Positions 19,249 through 28,297 of a DNA stretch of 34,485 nt are shown in pieces. The translations under genes and the position numbers were made by a program. A model generated the notes under the pieces. That model was not told where the DNA came from and did no database searches. It saw only the letters and a program-made list of their open reading frames with translations. Position 1 is the stretch's first letter; the number at the start of each line of letters is the position of its first letter. The stretch lies in NCBI GenBank assembly GCA_013213825.1, contig JABSQA010000019.1:1-34485 (forward strand), in the 5' to 3' direction. The stretch comes from Henriciella sp. GTDB lineage: Bacteria > Pseudomonadota > Alphaproteobacteria > Caulobacterales > Hyphomonadaceae.

Positions 19249-19411
19249 TCTCTTTCGTTCCGCCCTATGCATGACAGCGTCGTTCAGCTGCGGCAGATGA
19301 TCAAGGGGCTAACCTGTTATAAATGCCAATTTGCGAGGCGAAGCGCCTTCCTTGGGCTGAACAGAGCTTTCCCCAATTGAAACCAAGGCTTACGCATCCT
19401 ATTCATGTTCT

Positions 19412-20485
19412 ATGAGCTCAAATACGTCCTTGATGCAGGCGCTGAATCAGCGGTCTCGCCATATTTTTCGACAGATTGTTGAAACCTATCTGGAAACCGG
19501 CGAACCGGTAGGTTCTCGTACGCTGTCTAAAGCCGGGATTGCGCTTTCGGCGGCGTCCATTCGAAATGTCATGGCGGATTTGACCGAATTGGGCTTGCTC
19601 GACGCGCCGCACGTGTCCGCAGGACGGATGCCAACGCATGCCGGTTTGAGGCTGTTCGTCGATGGTTTTCTAGAAATGGGCGATCCTGGGCAAGACGATC
19701 GGGCCGCGATTGATGCTCGCTTGAACAGCGCCGGGCGCGATCTCGGTGGGGTATTGAAAGAAGCTTCTTCGCTCTTATCCGGACTTGCGGGTGGCGCGGG
19801 ACTGGTCTCGTCGCCGACCCAGGATGCCGCCGTCCGGCATGTCGAATTCGTCCCTCTGTCCACGGGCGAAGCTTTATGTGTGCTGGTCAAAGAACAAGGC
19901 GATGTCGAAAATCGGCTGGTAAAAATCCCGCCAGGCTTACCGCAAACGGTTTTGATCGAAGCCGGCAATTATCTCGCGGCCCGAATGAAAGGTCGAACCT
20001 TGCACGAAGCCGCGGCGGATGTCCGGTCTGAGATTGCCGCCCGCCGGGCTCAGCTCGATGTCGCCGCAGCAGACTTGGTGCAGCGCGGCTTGGCGGAATG
20101 GTCCGGCGCAGCACCTGGCGAGGAGCGGCGATTGATCATTCAGGGACGGGCCAATTTGCTCGATGACGCGGCGGCGGCTGAAGATATGGAACGGGTGCGC
20201 CAATTGTTCGACGTCCTGGAACGTCAGCAGGGGCTGTTGGAAGTGCTCGATTCGACCCGGGATGCCGATGGTGTGAGGCTGTTTATCGGCTCGGAAAACA
20301 ATCTTTTTCCGTTATCGGGTTCAAGCGTGATCGTAGCACCCTATATGAACGCCGAACGTCAAGTGATTGGAGCGCTGGGGGTGATCGGTCCGACGCGATT
20401 AAATTACGCTCGTGTGATTTCAATGGTTGACTACACGGCACGTATGGTTGGAGAGGTGCTGGGAAAGCGCCGCCAGAATGAGTGA
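19412..20485 (+). CDS. hrcA: Heat-inducible transcription repressor HrcA
   Basis: LNQRSRHIFRQIVETYLETGEPVGSRTLSKAGIALSAASIRNVMADLTELGLLDAPHVSAGRMPTHAGLRLFVDGF...GVIGPTRLNYARVISMVDYTA. Confidence 0.97.
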   Translation: MSSNTSLMQALNQRSRHIFRQIVETYLETGEPVGSRTLSKAGIALSAASIRNVMADLTELGLLDAPHVSAGRMPTHAGLRLFVDGFLEMGDPGQDDRAAIDARLNSAGRDLGGVLKEASSLLSGLAGGAGLVSSPTQDAAVRHVEFVPLSTGEALCVLVKEQGDVENRLVKIPPGLPQTVLIEAGNYLAARMKGRTLHEAAADVRSEIAARRAQLDVAAADLVQRGLAEWSGAAPGEERRLIIQGRANLLDDAAAAEDMERVRQLFDVLERQQGLLEVLDSTRDADGVRLFIGSENNLFPLSGSSVIVAPYMNAERQVIGALGVIGPTRLNYARVISMVDYTARMVGEVLGKRRQNE

Positions 20486-20492
20486 GTGAAGT

Positions 20493-21158
20493 ATGAGCGA
20501 CGAAACAGTCAAAGATGAGACCGCGCCCGAAGCTGGCCCGGAGCTTGATCAAAACGCAACGCAAGCCGAGCTGAAAGCTGCGGCAGATGAGATCCTGAAA
20601 GCCGCTAAGGCAAATGAATCGGCTGATACGGACGTCGAAACGGCTGAAGCCACTGAAGAGGCGGAACCGCAAAGCGCCGAGCAGCAAATCCTCGCTTTGG
20701 AAATCGAAAAGCAAGAGGTGCGTGACCAAATGCTACGGGCCATGGCGGAGATGGAAAATCTGCGCAAACGTTCGGAACGGGAAAAGGCCGATGCGCGTAT
20801 TTACGCGATTGAGAAATTCGCGCGCGATTTGCTCAGTGTCTCAGACAATATGGCTCGGGCGCTTGAAGCTTTGCCCGAAACCGAGCGCGAGGCTTTGACC
20901 GAAGGCGGCAAAGGCTTGCTCGGCGGCATTGAGATGACCCAAAAAGAGTTGCACACCGTTCTGACGCGCCATGGCGTAACGGCGATTGAAGCGGAGCCTG
21001 GGGCGCCATTTGATCCGAACCTGCATCAGGCCGTCGCGAATATTCCATCCGAGCATCCGAATGGCACCATTGCCAGCTTGTTCCAGGCCGGTTGGAAAAT
21101 TGGTGACCGGACGCTGCGTGCGGCCATGGTTGCGGTGAGCGCAGGGCAAGCGAATTAG
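20493..21158 (+). CDS. grpE: GrpE nucleotide exchange factor
   Basis: AEMENLRKRSEREKADARIYAIEKFARDLLSVSDNMARALEALP...PFDPNLHQAVANIPSEHPNGTIASLFQAGWKIGDRTLRAAMVAVS. Confidence 0.97.
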   Translation: MSDETVKDETAPEAGPELDQNATQAELKAAADEILKAAKANESADTDVETAEATEEAEPQSAEQQILALEIEKQEVRDQMLRAMAEMENLRKRSEREKADARIYAIEKFARDLLSVSDNMARALEALPETEREALTEGGKGLLGGIEMTQKELHTVLTRHGVTAIEAEPGAPFDPNLHQAVANIPSEHPNGTIASLFQAGWKIGDRTLRAAMVAVSAGQAN

Positions 21159-21273
21159 ACCAAAGCCCCATATCCGCATTGCCAATGTAAATTGGCACCT
21201 ATGGCGGCTGGCTGTTGGCCTCAACCGCCATGGATCCTGACTTGCGTCAGGAAAACGGATTCCGTTCGCTTGT

Positions 21274-22182
21274 TCAAAGATAGTCTGCAATCCGCCAGGC
21301 GGTCACCGTGCCAGGCTGCCAATTCGGCACGATGATCATGTCTCCCACGCGGGTCAGATCATTTTGAAAGACGGGGACGTCAATCGTGTCGTGAATTTCT
21401 GTTGTCGCGCCATCCTGAGTGACATGCCAGATCTGTCCCGGCCAGCTTGAGACGAGATAGCTGCCATCATCGAGTACGGCGATCCCATCGGCATTTTCCA
21501 TTCCAGTGGCGATTTCAGTGAGCTCTCCCGCACCGCGTGTCTCAAATAGGCTGCCGGAACGCATGGTCGCAATCAGCAAGCGGTCGCCATATGGGGTCAG
21601 ACCGTTCACCCCGCCCAGACGCTCATCTGCGAGCCATTCTTTGTAGCCATTCACGTCAACTTGGAAAATCCGCGCGGAGCCAGAATCGCTCATATACACG
21701 CCGCCTTGCCAAGTGGTGATATCATTTAGGAAGCCTGCCCCCTCGACCACATAGGTGTTCTCGATTGTGGCGGAGGCAATGTCGATGACATGGTATTGGT
21801 CAAAGTCCGAAACAAAGAGTTTGCCATCGCGCACGGCCATGCCTTTTGGGGCGTTCAGGCCGTCCACCCATTTTTCTTCTAATACAGCGCCATCCATGGA
21901 TAGGCGGGTGATCCAACCTTCGCCATCCTTATCCGCGCCTTCGCCGACGACATTGGAGATAAACAATGTGTCACCCTGCACGGCGACACCTTCCGGTGAC
22001 GAGAGACCGGCTGTGACCCAGACTTGCTGCAATGCCGGCGGTTCTGCCGCGGCTGAAGGCGGCGTGTCGACGAATGCGATTTCGCTGCTGGATTCCGCTA
22101 CCTCGGACGTCTCAGGGCTAGATTGCTCTGCGGGTGAACACGCAAACATGGCCAGGCATGGGAGTAAAAGGAGTTGGCGCAT
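21274..22182 (-). CDS. SMP-30/gluconolactonase-like beta-propeller lipoprotein
   Basis: Lipobox LAMFAC; repeats such as SSPEGVAVQGDTLFISN, APKGMAVRDGKLFVSD, NGLTPYGDRLLIA, ADGIAVLDDGSYLVSSWPGQIWHV. Confidence 0.85.
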   Translation of the reverse strand: MRQLLLLPCLAMFACSPAEQSSPETSEVAESSSEIAFVDTPPSAAAEPPALQQVWVTAGLSSPEGVAVQGDTLFISNVVGEGADKDGEGWITRLSMDGAVLEEKWVDGLNAPKGMAVRDGKLFVSDFDQYHVIDIASATIENTYVVEGAGFLNDITTWQGGVYMSDSGSARIFQVDVNGYKEWLADERLGGVNGLTPYGDRLLIATMRSGSLFETRGAGELTEIATGMENADGIAVLDDGSYLVSSWPGQIWHVTQDGATTEIHDTIDVPVFQNDLTRVGDMIIVPNWQPGTVTAWRIADYL

Positions 22183-22272
22183 AAGTATTCCTCCATATGT
22201 CTGTTACAAGTGTAGCCTAACTATGACCGGGCTGGCCAGCGATATTTCCTCCGTGACAAACCCATTTCGCCC

Positions 22273-22300
22273 CTTGAACATGTCCTGACGTTTCCCACAT
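22273..22300 (+). promoter_or_regulatory. Candidate sigma-32 (RpoH) promoter of dnaK
   Basis: CTTG-AACATGTCCTGACGTTT(17)-CCCACAT, resembling the alphaproteobacterial RpoH pattern CTTG-N17-CYYCAT-like; about 130-nt leader to ATG 22438. Confidence 0.6.
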
Positions 22301-22437
22301 GCGACATGAACCGAGGGCAAACGGACTGATTATTGGTCTTCACCTTCGGGCATCTTTGTGTATAGAGCCGCAGGTTGCTGGTGCTGCATAGCAGGCCGAA
22401 ATTGGCAGGAAGCGGCGGCTAAGGAGAAGAAAGAACA

Positions 22438-24357
22438 ATGGGTAAGATTATTGGAATCGACCTCGGCACGACCAATAGCTGCGTCGCTGTCATGGATGGC
22501 GGAGACGCCAAAGTTATCGAAAACTCAGAAGGCGCCCGGACAACCCCGTCTGTTGTCGCTTTCACCGAAGGCGGCGAACGCCTGATTGGGATGCCGGCGC
22601 GCCGTCAGGCGGTGACGAACCCAGATTTCACATTTTACGCAATTAAGCGTTTGATCGGTCGTACCTTTGACGATCCGACCGCGCAAAAAGACAAAGAGCT
22701 CAGCCCGTTCGAGATTGTCAAAGGTCCAAATGGCGATGCTTGGGTCAAAGGCCGCGATAAAGATTACGCGCCACAAGAAGTGTCTGCGTTCATCCTCACA
22801 AAGATGAAAGAGACCGCAGAAGCCTATCTCGGCGGCGAAGTCACGCAAGCCGTGATCACGGTACCAGCCTACTTTAACGACGCTCAACGTCAGGCGACCA
22901 AAGATGCTGGTAAGATTGCAGGCCTTGAAGTGCTCCGCATCATCAACGAGCCAACCGCTGCGGCGTTGGCTTATGGCCTTGAAAAAGGCGGCAATAAAAT
23001 CATCGCGGTTTATGACCTCGGTGGCGGTACGTTCGACGTCTCGCTGCTGGAGATTGGTGATGGCGTGTTTGAAGTGCTGTCCACCAATGGTGACACATTC
23101 CTCGGTGGTGAAGACTTTGACTTGCGCATTGTCGACTTCTTGGCCGACGAGTTTAAGAAAGAGCAGGGCATCGACCTGAAAGCTGACAAGCTCGCGCTGC
23201 AGCGTCTGAAGGAAGAAGCTGAGAAAGCCAAGAAAGAGCTGTCGTCTGCCTCGTCTTACGAAGTCAACCTGCCCTTTATTACGGCGGACGCGACCGGGCC
23301 GAAACACCTCAACATCAAACTGTCTCGTGCCAAGCTGGAAAGCCTGGTCGGTGATCTGATCAAGCGCACGATTGAACCATGTAAGAAAGCCCTCGCGGAT
23401 GCTGGTAAGAACGCGTCTGAGATTGATGATGTGGTTCTGGTTGGCGGTATGACCCGCATGCCTGCGGTCCAAGAAGCGGTGAAAGGCTTCTTCGGCAAAG
23501 AGCCGCACAAAGGTGTGAACCCAGACGAAGTCGTAGCGCTTGGTGCGGCCATCCAAGGCGGCGTTCTGCAAGGCGATGTCAAAGACGTGGTCCTGCTCGA
23601 CGTGACGCCGCTATCGCTTGGTATTGAGACGCTTGGTGGTGTGTTCACCCGCTTGATCGATCGCAACACAACGATCCCGACCAAGAAAAGCCAAACCTTC
23701 TCAACCGCGGAAGACAATCAGCCAGCTGTGACCATTCGCGTGTTCCAAGGTGAACGCGAAATGGCGGCGGACAATAAGAATCTCGGCCAGTTCAATCTGG
23801 AAGACATTCCACCTGCCCCACGCGGCGTGCCGCAGATTGAAGTCACGTTCGACATCGACGCCAACGGCATTGTCTCGGTCGGCGCCAAAGACAAAGCGAC
23901 CGGCAAAGAGCAGCAAATCACCATCCAAGCCGATGGCGGCCTGAATGATTCAGACATTGAAGCAATGATGAAAGACGCTGAAGCCAACGCTGAAGAAGAT
24001 AAGAAGCGTCGTGACCTGGTTGAAGCGAAGAATAATGCTGAAAGCCTGGCGCATCAGACCGAGAAGCAGCTCGAAGAGCATGGCGACAAAGTCGGCGACG
24101 ATGTGAAGAAAGAGATTGAAGACGCGGCCGCGGCTCTGAAAACCGCTGCTGAAGGCGACGATGCAGCAGACATTCAAGAAAAGCATCAGGCTTTGATGAA
24201 TGCGGCGATGAAACTCGGCGAAGCCATCTATGGGGCGCAACAAGCCGAAGCGGCTGAGACTGATGCCGCTGCCGACGCTGCGGCGGATGAAGACGGTGAA
24301 GACGTGGTCGATGCCGACTTTGAAGAAGTCGACGACGAGAACCGTCAAAGCGCCTAA
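22438..24357 (+). CDS. dnaK: Molecular chaperone DnaK (Hsp70)
   Basis: [42 protein letters not shown]; full-length Hsp70 with [12 protein letters not shown]-terminus; AAGGAGAA upstream. Confidence 0.99.
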   Translation: MGKIIGIDLGTTNSCVAVMDGGDAKVIENSEGARTTPSVVAFTEGGERLIGMPARRQAVTNPDFTFYAIKRLIGRTFDDPTAQKDKELSPFEIVKGPNGDAWVKGRDKDYAPQEVSAFILTKMKETAEAYLGGEVTQAVITVPAYFNDAQRQATKDAGKIAGLEVLRIINEPTAAALAYGLEKGGNKIIAVYDLGGGTFDVSLLEIGDGVFEVLSTNGDTFLGGEDFDLRIVDFLADEFKKEQGIDLKADKLALQRLKEEAEKAKKELSSASSYEVNLPFITADATGPKHLNIKLSRAKLESLVGDLIKRTIEPCKKALADAGKNASEIDDVVLVGGMTRMPAVQEAVKGFFGKEPHKGVNPDEVVALGAAIQGGVLQGDVKDVVLLDVTPLSLGIETLGGVFTRLIDRNTTIPTKKSQTFSTAEDNQPAVTIRVFQGEREMAADNKNLGQFNLEDIPPAPRGVPQIEVTFDIDANGIVSVGAKDKATGKEQQITIQADGGLNDSDIEAMMKDAEANAEEDKKRRDLVEAKNNAESLAHQTEKQLEEHGDKVGDDVKKEIEDAAAALKTAAEGDDAADIQEKHQALMNAAMKLGEAIYGAQQAEAAETDAAADAAADEDGEDVVDADFEEVDDENRQSA

Positions 24358-24380
24358 GCTTTAGGTCATACGAATAGAGA

Positions 24381-24411
24381 AAGCCCGTGCCTTTTGGTGC
24401 GGGCTTTTTTT
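24381..24411 (+). terminator. Rho-independent terminator downstream of dnaK
   Basis: GCCCGTGCC-TTTT-GGTGCGGGC stem (two G-T wobbles) followed by TTTTTTT. Confidence 0.85.
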
Positions 24412-24532
24412 GTGGGGTGTACGCGGCATAGGCTTGCCGCTTGGCGCTCACTCAATCGTGATCCGATACGATAGAGATCGTTTACCAGTCTTCCCGAGAA
24501 TGGAGCCCGAACTCTGAAGCGGAGCGCGCGCG

Positions 24533-25135
24533 ATGAATGTGATCGATGATTTAAGCCGAAACGGGTGGGACACCGTCGCGCCTCTGATTCAGGCCAAACA
24601 GGATCAACTCAACGAGCTCCGCCGGATCGCTGAAGCCAAATCGGCCAGCATTATTGATAAAGACCAGGAGGATGGCGCAGGAACTTCTGTCCAAGATGCG
24701 ATCGAAACCGCCCGCGAAGAGGCGCGTAGTGAAGACAATAAGGCGCCAGGAGAACTGAGCGATGCTGAGCAGGCGCAAGTCGACAAGTTAAAAGCGCGCG
24801 ATCGCGAAGTCCGGGCGCATGAACAAGCACATGCGACCGTCGGGGGACAATATGCGGGCGCGCCAAGTTACACTTACCAAACAGGTCCAGACAATCAGCG
24901 CTACGCCGTGGGCGGCGAAGTCTCGATTGATACCTCACCAGTTGAAGGTGATCCGGAAGCCACTGTCGATAAAATGGAAATCGTCATCGCCGCGGCGCTC
25001 GCTCCAGCCGAACCATCGCCGCAAGATCGCAAAGTCGCCGCGCTGGCACAGAGCCAGCGCGCTCAGGCGTTAGCGGAAGTCTTGAGTGATCGAGCGGAGG
25101 CGCGCCGCGACGGGGCCTATGACAAGACGCTGTAG
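24533..25135 (+). CDS. SprA-related putative metalloprotease-domain protein
   Basis: VRAHEQAHATVGGQYAGAPSYTYQTGPDNQRYAVGGEVSID (HExxH) and VDKMEIVIAAALAPAEPSPQDRKVAALAQ, as in the SprA-related family. Confidence 0.85.
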   Translation: MNVIDDLSRNGWDTVAPLIQAKQDQLNELRRIAEAKSASIIDKDQEDGAGTSVQDAIETAREEARSEDNKAPGELSDAEQAQVDKLKARDREVRAHEQAHATVGGQYAGAPSYTYQTGPDNQRYAVGGEVSIDTSPVEGDPEATVDKMEIVIAAALAPAEPSPQDRKVAALAQSQRAQALAEVLSDRAEARRDGAYDKTL

Positions 25136-25170
25136 AGGTCTCTTGTTTCGGTTGTCATGTTTGCTTTCCG

Positions 25171-25203
25171 AAAAAAAAGCCCCCTCTTCACAGAGGGGGC
25201 TTT
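25171..25203 (-). terminator. Strong hairpin terminator, mainly serving the minus-strand gene at 25267
   Basis: AAAGCCCCCTCT-TCAC-AGAGGGGGCTTT (12-bp perfect stem, 4-nt loop). The A8 run at 25171-25178 gives a U-tract on the minus strand. Confidence 0.85.
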
Positions 25204-25266
25204 GTGATTGCGCTGTTCGCTAGGCTCGTCCAATTGGGTCCTGCCCATTGAGCCTGTTGGCTCATT

Positions 25267-26574
25267 CTACTGGCAAATTTGAGCCTCGGGGATGGCAAAG
25301 GCCCAGGCGCCGTGTGCGAGCGTAAAGGCGGCGCCATCCCAAAAGTTGAAATTGCGTCCCTTTTCTGAGCAACAATAATCAGTTTCGGATTTCCACATCG
25401 GCGCGCCTTCTTTGGCGCAAAAAAGACCGTGCTCAACCTGACCGGAGCTATTTGTCCGTGTCGGATCGACATCGTGGCGTTCCCACTGAAATGGGCTCAA
25501 CATGCGAGCAAATCCACGATCGAAATCACTCGTGCAGCTGGCGGTCGGTTGGCCGGGTCCAAAACACCAATGACCGTTTTCGTCACGTGTGCAGCACTCA
25601 TCATGTCCCCAGCTTCCCGTATTGATCCCGCAGCTGAGCTGATAGCGACCGTCGATAACGCTTTCCAATATGCTGGGTTCGCACAGCGTAATATTTAGCC
25701 CTTCACCTGCCCAGAAACCACAGCCGGGTCCCATTGCGCCATAGCAGGTTTCTAGCTTCCGCTTCCGCTCCTCTTCCTCTGCCTTAGCTTTTTCCTCGGC
25801 TTCTTGCCGTTCCCGCTCAAGGCGCGCCTGTTCCATGGCCGCATCACGTTCTTGGCCCCGTGCGCGCGCCGCGGCGGCGAGGTCCCGAATGAATTTTTTG
25901 AGTCTTTCAGTCTGTTCGCGTTTGCGTTGAGCGGTCGCGATTTGCTCCAATGCATCGTCCAAAGCGGCATTTGTAGCCGCGGGTAAGATGCCAGAAGTCC
26001 CTTCATAGCGGGCCATTGTGGTGACCGTGTCATTGATGAAACGATCGAGCAAATCGGGCGTCACCTCTGACCCTTCGGCCTCGAGGATCTCTATCACGTC
26101 ATCCTCAACCGCACGCATTGCGCGCTCATACTTGCCGGCCAGGGCTTCCATCGACATTGGGCGCGCTTCGCCACAATTGAAATTGGACTCGCGGGACAGG
26201 CTGAGTTCGACCGGGCCATCGCCACGCGTCTTAGCAATACGAAAGCGCTTATCTTTTTCAGAGACTTGCCTCGCCGCCAAGTTGACCTTGGTCCGGGTGC
26301 TGCCGTCTGGTCCGAACGCTGTCACCGTGACCATGTGAACATAGTCGCCATCCTCATTTTGACCTGGAACGAACACGCTCGCCATACCAGTTTGATCGGT
26401 CGCCATGCCGCCAAAACGGGCGGGGTCGCTTTCGTCTCCGACACAGAGAATGGCGGGTTTTTTTGACTCAGCCACTTGCTTTACTTTGAACGTGAGCAAA
26501 GTGTCGGCTGCGCTGTGGCCTGCAATCATTGCAGCTGCCGCAAGCGATAGACACCATTTCAGAGTTTGTTTCAT
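25267..26574 (-). CDS. Secreted protein with central coiled coil and 12-Cys C-terminal domain, unknown function
   Basis: Signal peptide (MKQTLKWCLSLAAAAMIAGHSAA); helical KREQTERLKKF...EKAKAEEEERKRKLE; C-terminal Cys pattern with DECCTRDENGHWC and DYCCSEKG. Confidence 0.8.
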   Translation of the reverse strand: MKQTLKWCLSLAAAAMIAGHSAADTLLTFKVKQVAESKKPAILCVGDESDPARFGGMATDQTGMASVFVPGQNEDGDYVHMVTVTAFGPDGSTRTKVNLAARQVSEKDKRFRIAKTRGDGPVELSLSRESNFNCGEARPMSMEALAGKYERAMRAVEDDVIEILEAEGSEVTPDLLDRFINDTVTTMARYEGTSGILPAATNAALDDALEQIATAQRKREQTERLKKFIRDLAAAARARGQERDAAMEQARLERERQEAEEKAKAEEEERKRKLETCYGAMGPGCGFWAGEGLNITLCEPSILESVIDGRYQLSCGINTGSWGHDECCTRDENGHWCFGPGQPTASCTSDFDRGFARMLSPFQWERHDVDPTRTNSSGQVEHGLFCAKEGAPMWKSETDYCCSEKGRNFNFWDGAAFTLAHGAWAFAIPEAQICQ

Positions 26575-26623
26575 ATTCTAGATCCCCTTTGATCCTTGAT
26601 TTCGGACGGCGAAATGTCTCGCC

Positions 26624-27016
26624 TTATTTGAACGCCGAGCAGGGCGCCGAATGATACGGAAAGCTGACAAGAATGGTCGCGGCGAGCGCGGATTTGACTT
26701 CCGGTTGCGCGTAGGCGCTGCAAACATTTGATTGCTGCTGCGAAACCACGGCGAGCAGGGATTGTTGCAATCCAGTTTCGATGATCTTGATATAGCCTTC
26801 GCATTGTCGATTATTGGTGCGCTTCGCGTCTTCACGCAGACCAATAATGACTTCTCTCTCATCCGCGAGCTTCAGAGTTGCCGTCATGTCTTCGAGCGTT
26901 GGGCAAGCCGCTGGCATGCCGCCTGTATTGGGAATGAGGGGCTTTGCTTGTGCTGATACGAGCGGCGTTGCGGCAAACGCAGCGATTGTTGCTGCCGCGA
27001 GAATATTAGATTTCAT
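26624..27016 (-). CDS. Small secreted protein, unknown function, 4 Cys
   Basis: Signal peptide MKSNILAAATIAAFAATPLVSAQA; same strand, 49 bp upstream of the 25267-26574 gene. Confidence 0.75.
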   Translation of the reverse strand: MKSNILAAATIAAFAATPLVSAQAKPLIPNTGGMPAACPTLEDMTATLKLADEREVIIGLREDAKRTNNRQCEGYIKIIETGLQQSLLAVVSQQQSNVCSAYAQPEVKSALAATILVSFPYHSAPCSAFK

Positions 27017-27183
27017 GAGTGAGTCCTCTCCTGGTTGGCTTGGGCCGATCTGAAGGATCGATCCATGCTCGCACCCACGCTACTCACCCGCGAGTCAGCC
27101 CGCATACGTCAAATGACGCATGCGCAGTTGAACGCGCGCCTCATGGGCATTGGCGATCTCCGTGGATTTGCTAAATGGAGAGG

Positions 27184-27771
27184 ATGACACGCGTCTTTCG
27201 GTATCTGAGCCACCCTCAAGTTTGCATCGATCCCGATATTCCCGTCCCAGATTGGTGCCTATCCGAGAAGGGGGTGCAGCGCACACGCGCATTTTCGCAG
27301 TCCAAACTCTTAAAGGACTCCCGCTCAATCTATTCCAGCGCCGAACGCAAAGCGCTCGACACCGCGACCATACTCGCTGCTAAGTGTCGACTGGATGTAT
27401 TTGTTCGAGAAAGCACGCATGAAAATGATCGAAGCGCGACAGGGTTCTTAGAACCTGAAGAGTTTGAAACGGTCGCAAATCAGTTTTTCGCCACCCCTAA
27501 TGAAAGTGTTCGTGGTTGGGAGAGGGCTACAGATGCGCAAACCCGGATCGTGACAGAAGCGATGCAAGTCATGAAGCAAGCGCCAGATGGGGATATCTTA
27601 ATGGTTGGCCATGGCGGTGTCGGGACGCTGCTCTTCTGTCATCTGGCCGGTCTAGAGATTGATCAAAAACATGACCAACCGGGCGGGGGTGGGAATGTCT
27701 TTGCGTATGATCTGGAGCAAGACTCCATTCTGCACGCATGGCGGCCAATGGAGGCTTTGTTAGACAGCTGA
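27184..27771 (+). CDS. Histidine phosphatase superfamily protein (atypical RHG motif)
   Basis: MTRVFRYLSHPQVCIDPDIPVPDWCLSEKG...YSSAERKALDTATIL...ESTHEND...ILMVGHGGVGTLLFCHL. Confidence 0.85.
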   Translation: MTRVFRYLSHPQVCIDPDIPVPDWCLSEKGVQRTRAFSQSKLLKDSRSIYSSAERKALDTATILAAKCRLDVFVRESTHENDRSATGFLEPEEFETVANQFFATPNESVRGWERATDAQTRIVTEAMQVMKQAPDGDILMVGHGGVGTLLFCHLAGLEIDQKHDQPGGGGNVFAYDLEQDSILHAWRPMEALLDS

Positions 27772-27803
27772 CACTGTCTAAATCTCTCGGCCGGCTCTCA
27801 AGT

Positions 27804-28295
27804 CTAGCGACTGAAGTTTGGTGACACGAATAAGATCGGCATCTCTTGCTCAATGGCGCGGACGGCCATTTGTGCGCGATACCGTGTTTCCGCGTCCGGA
27901 TGTTCAAACAAAGCGCGGATCAAGTGGAGACTGCTTTTGTCGCCAAAATAGGCGAGCACTGCCAAGCCGTCTTCGCGGATCGCGCGCTCATGATGTTGTA
28001 AGGCGGCTCGAGCATGGTCAATCGCAAGACCGGGGCTGGCGAGCCAAGCGCCGCTCAACACCTGCCGCACGCGGAAATTGATATGATGCTTCAGCCAAAA
28101 CATGAATACGCTGAACATCACCAAGACATTCAATCGGGCGAGCTCAGACTTGCGCTCCAGATATTCGACCATCCAGCGTCGATGGCTGCGATGATTGAGA
28201 GCACGGGTAATCTCGCTGCGATTGATCGCGCGCTTCGACAGCCATGTCGCGCAGAAAAGGTCCTGTATGAGTAACCGATTTGACTGCATTCTCAT
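27804..28295 (-). CDS. Conserved-looking hypothetical protein with HEAT-like C-terminal helices
   Basis: 163-aa ORF 2 nt downstream of the next gene (same strand); VLAYFGDKSSLHLIRALFEHPDAETRYRAQMAVRAIEQ. Confidence 0.65.
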   Translation of the reverse strand: MRMQSNRLLIQDLFCATWLSKRAINRSEITRALNHRSHRRWMVEYLERKSELARLNVLVMFSVFMFWLKHHINFRVRQVLSGAWLASPGLAIDHARAALQHHERAIREDGLAVLAYFGDKSSLHLIRALFEHPDAETRYRAQMAVRAIEQEMPILFVSPNFSR

Positions 28296-28297
28296 TC

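Noticed and set aside
22525-23571. 348-aa minus-strand ORF antisense to dnaK
   Set aside because: Long antisense ORFs opposite dnaK are a well-known codon-bias artefact; dnaK on the plus strand is unambiguous.
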